DNA of 64,000 nt, taken from Denitrobaculum sp965232285 (GTDB taxonomy: Bacteria; Pseudomonadota; Alphaproteobacteria; Kiloniellales; Kiloniellaceae). The notes under the pieces were generated by a model, which was not told the origin of the DNA, did not search any database, and was given only the letters and a program-made list of their open reading frames with translations. The stretch lies in NCBI GenBank assembly GCA_965232285.1, contig CBDDPL010000004.1:6510001-6574000 (forward strand). The letters are read 5' to 3'. Below are positions 60,722 to 64,000 of this stretch, piece after piece (the stretch's first letter is position 1; each line of letters opens with the position of its first letter). The position numbers and the translations under genes were made by a program.

Positions 60722-61501
60722 CTAGCTGTTCCAAAAGGGCGTGCCGGCGACCGGCGTGGAGGGGGCGGCCATGTCGCGGGCTTCCATGGGTTCGGCTTCG
60801 AAGGCCGTCAGCCCGGCCTTGATGGCGGCGGCGAAGGCGCGGGCCATGGCGACCGGATCGCCGGCCTTGGCGACGGCGGTGTTCAAGAGGATCGCGTCGT
60901 AACCGAGTTCCATGGCCTGGGCCGCGTGGGATGGCAGGCCGATGCCGGCATCTACGATCAGCGGCACCTTGGGGAAGTGGGCGCGCAGGCTGCGCAGGCC
61001 GTAGAGATTGTTGAGGCCGCGGCCGCTGCCGATCGGCGCGCCCCAGGGCATGAGCACTTCGCAGCCGGCCGCCAGCAGCTTTTCGGAAACTACGAGATCT
61101 TCCGTGGTGTAGGGGAAGACCTCGAAGCCCTCGGAACAGAGAATGCGCGCCGCTTCGACCAGGCCGAAGACGTCCGGCTGCAGCGTATCGTCCTCGCCGA
61201 TCACCTCCAGCTTGACCCAGGGGGTGTCGAAAAGCTCGCGGGCCATCTGCGCCGTGGTGACCGCTTCCTTCACCGACTTACAGCCGGCGGTGTTGGGCAG
61301 GACCTTGACCCCGGACTCCTTGATCAGGGACCAGAAGGCCTGGCCGGCGCGCTCCGTGCCGGATTCACGGCGCAGGGAGACGGTGGCGATCTCGGCCTTC
61401 GAAGCCTTGAGGGACTCCAGCATGATCGCCGGCGAGGGATAGAGTGAGGTTCCCAGCAGCAGGCGCGAGTTCACCGTCGTGCCGTAGAGATCGAGGCCCA
61501 T
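60722..61501 (-). CDS. thiG: Thiazole synthase
   Basis: The 259-residue product matches ThiG. VKLEVIGEDDTLQPDVFGLV contains the lysine that forms the imine with deoxyxylulose phosphate, and CEVLMPWGAPIGSGRGLNNL and VPLIVDAGIGLPSHAAQAME are the phosphate-binding loops. It builds the thiazole ring using sulfur from ThiS thiocarboxylate and dehydroglycine from ThiO. The gene follows thiS by 4 bp. Confidence 0.96.
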   Translation of the reverse strand: MGLDLYGTTVNSRLLLGTSLYPSPAIMLESLKASKAEIATVSLRRESGTERAGQAFWSLIKESGVKVLPNTAGCKSVKEAVTTAQMARELFDTPWVKLEVIGEDDTLQPDVFGLVEAARILCSEGFEVFPYTTEDLVVSEKLLAAGCEVLMPWGAPIGSGRGLNNLYGLRSLRAHFPKVPLIVDAGIGLPSHAAQAMELGYDAILLNTAVAKAGDPVAMARAFAAAIKAGLTAFEAEPMEARDMAAPSTPVAGTPFWNS

Positions 61502-61505
61502 GGTC

Positions 61506-61703
61506 TCAGCCGCCCTTCATGGGGGCGATGACTTCGATGGCGTCGTTTTCCGCGATCGTCGTCTCCAGGCGCTCGCCCTTGGGGGCGAACTCGCCGTTCA
61601 GGGCCGTTGCCACCACGGCACCGTCGTAGTTCAGTTCGCTCAGTAGCTCGGCCAGCGTCGCCACTCCGGTCTCATAAGGCTGACCGTTCACCGTGACCCT
61701 CAT
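61506..61703 (-). CDS. thiS: Sulfur carrier protein ThiS
   Basis: The 65-residue ubiquitin-like protein ends in KGG, with the terminal Gly-Gly that becomes a thiocarboxylate. It donates sulfur for thiazole formation by ThiG. It overlaps thiO by 4 bp. The adenylating partner ThiF is not encoded in the window. Confidence 0.95.
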   Translation of the reverse strand: MRVTVNGQPYETGVATLAELLSELNYDGAVVATALNGEFAPKGERLETTIAENDAIEVIAPMKGG

Positions 61704-62720
61704 GCATAGTCTCCTTGCGCGCCGATATCGTTCGGCACCTTGCCCTCCAGCACGAAATCCGCCGCCCGGCGCGCCACGGCGGGCGCCGCCAGATAGCCAT
61801 GCCGGTACATTCCATTGACCCGGAGCGTCCGGCCGTCCCGGCGAATCCGCGGCAGATTATCCGGAAAGGCCGGGCGCGCGTCGACACCGATTTCGACGAT
61901 CTCCGCCTCGCCGAAAGCCGGATGCAGCGCGTAGGCCGCCGAGAGCAGCTCCAGCATGGAGCGCACAGTGGGGCGATCACGCTCCTCGCTTTCTATCATG
62001 GTCGCCCCGACCATGAACAGGCCGCCGTCGCGTGGCACGATATAGAGCGGAATGCGCGGGTGCAGCAGGCGGATCGGGCGACTGAGGGTGACCTCCTCCG
62101 TCTTGAGCAGCAGCATCTCACCCTTGACCCCGCGCAGGTCCGGCAGCTTGTCGCGGGCCGCCAGCCCCCGGCAGTCGATGCGCCAGTCGGCTTCTGGATC
62201 TGAAGACAGAAGATCATCCGACAGGACTTCCTCGAAGCGGAAAGATACCCCGAGGGATTTCAGGCGCTCGACCAGGGCCGGCAGTACCTCGCGTGGATCG
62301 AAGTGGGACTCTTCGGGAAAGAAGAGTCCCGTGGCGAAGCGCTCGGCGAGGTCCGGTTCCAGGGCCGCGATGCGGGCGGCATCGGCCGGCTCCCAGCCTT
62401 CCGTCACCCGACCGAAGCGTTTCAGGTCGGGTGTGTCGCGGGCGGCGGCCACGACGAGGGTGCCGTTTTTGGCCGGTTTGGGTTCCAGCCGGTCCCAGAA
62501 GGCCATGCTCTCGGCGCCCAGGATGCCGATGATCGGCTCGGCGGACTCCATCTCGCAGCCCGGGGCCAGCATGCCGCCGGCCCACCAGGAACAGCAGCTC
62601 GCGTCGGGCCCGCGGCTGCCCGCGACCAGGGTCACGGAACAGCCACGCTCGGCGAAGGTCAGGGCGCAGGTCAGGCCGACGACCCCCGAGCCGACGATTT
62701 CGACCCGGGGGGAATTGGAC

Positions 62721-62734
<14 letters not shown>
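61700..62734 (-). CDS. thiO: Glycine oxidase ThiO
   Basis: The 344-residue FAD-dependent amine oxidase has the dinucleotide motif VEIVGSGVVGLTCALTFAER and the C-terminal RVNGMYRHGYLAAPAVARRA region of the ThiO/DAO family. It oxidises glycine to the imine required for thiazole synthesis in aerobic bacteria. It overlaps thiC by 14 bp and thiS by 4 bp. Confidence 0.93.

Positions 62735-64000
<1,266 letters not shown>

Overview
The window is chromosomal DNA of high GC content from an alphaproteobacterium. Gene families, dense short-overlap operons, frequent GTG/TTG starts, TRAP and tripartite-tricarboxylate transporters, a SoeABC-type sulfite dehydrogenase and pim-like acyl-CoA genes suggest a Rhodospirillales/Kiloniellales or Rhodobacterales-like heterotroph. 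The genus cannot be named from sequence reading alone. No rRNA, tRNA, CRISPR array or prophage was seen.

Layout. 1-1060: the 3' part of a REP-associated (Y1) transposase and a short IS30 transposase remnant. 1062-6150: a lipoprotein, then a leftward ECF sigma / anti-sigma / secreted alpha-toroid operon, divergent from an exported subtilisin-like protease with 47 consecutive aspartates. 6191-10565: a dimethylformamidase large-subunit homologue and a stand-alone molybdopterin oxidoreductase. 10562-17622: a LysR gene divergent from a five-gene operon (aldehyde dehydrogenase, M19 dipeptidase, an unknown 572-aa protein, a DUF3726-like protein, an Ldh-family dehydrogenase).

17635-33588: two LysR genes, then tctCBA, an acylating (sulfoacet)aldehyde dehydrogenase and an ADP-forming acyl-CoA ligase pair. 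These are followed by soeABC and a SulP transporter. Read together this is a candidate sulfonate route: uptake of sulfoacetate, CoA activation, reduction to sulfoacetaldehyde, then oxidation of released sulfite to sulfate. The C-S cleaving enzyme (expected Xsc) is not in the window.

33589-43656: an iron/heme block with Fur-box-like sites: hemP, a TonB-dependent heme receptor, hmuSTUV, a tonB-like gene, an unknown Cys/His-rich protein, bfd and bfr. 43869-60028: a DctPQM TRAP transporter, an acyl-CoA ligase and a thiolase, RNase T2, a DUF1287 protein, and a six-gene beta-oxidation operon (fadJ/pimF-like, a PimC/PimD-like acyl-CoA dehydrogenase pair, thioesterase, enoyl-CoA hydratase, nitronate monooxygenase-like) under a neighbouring IclR gene. 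The set resembles the pim dicarboxylate pathway split into two blocks. 60110-64000: the thiamine operon thiC-thiO-thiS-thiG-thiE, with thiC running off the right edge.

Intergenic DNA holds several structured elements: a 76-nt near-perfect hairpin (52039-52114), a 98-bp MITE-like inverted repeat (58990-59087), a 53-bp ATACCAAGG-type palindrome (47219-47271) and several regulator-type palindromes.
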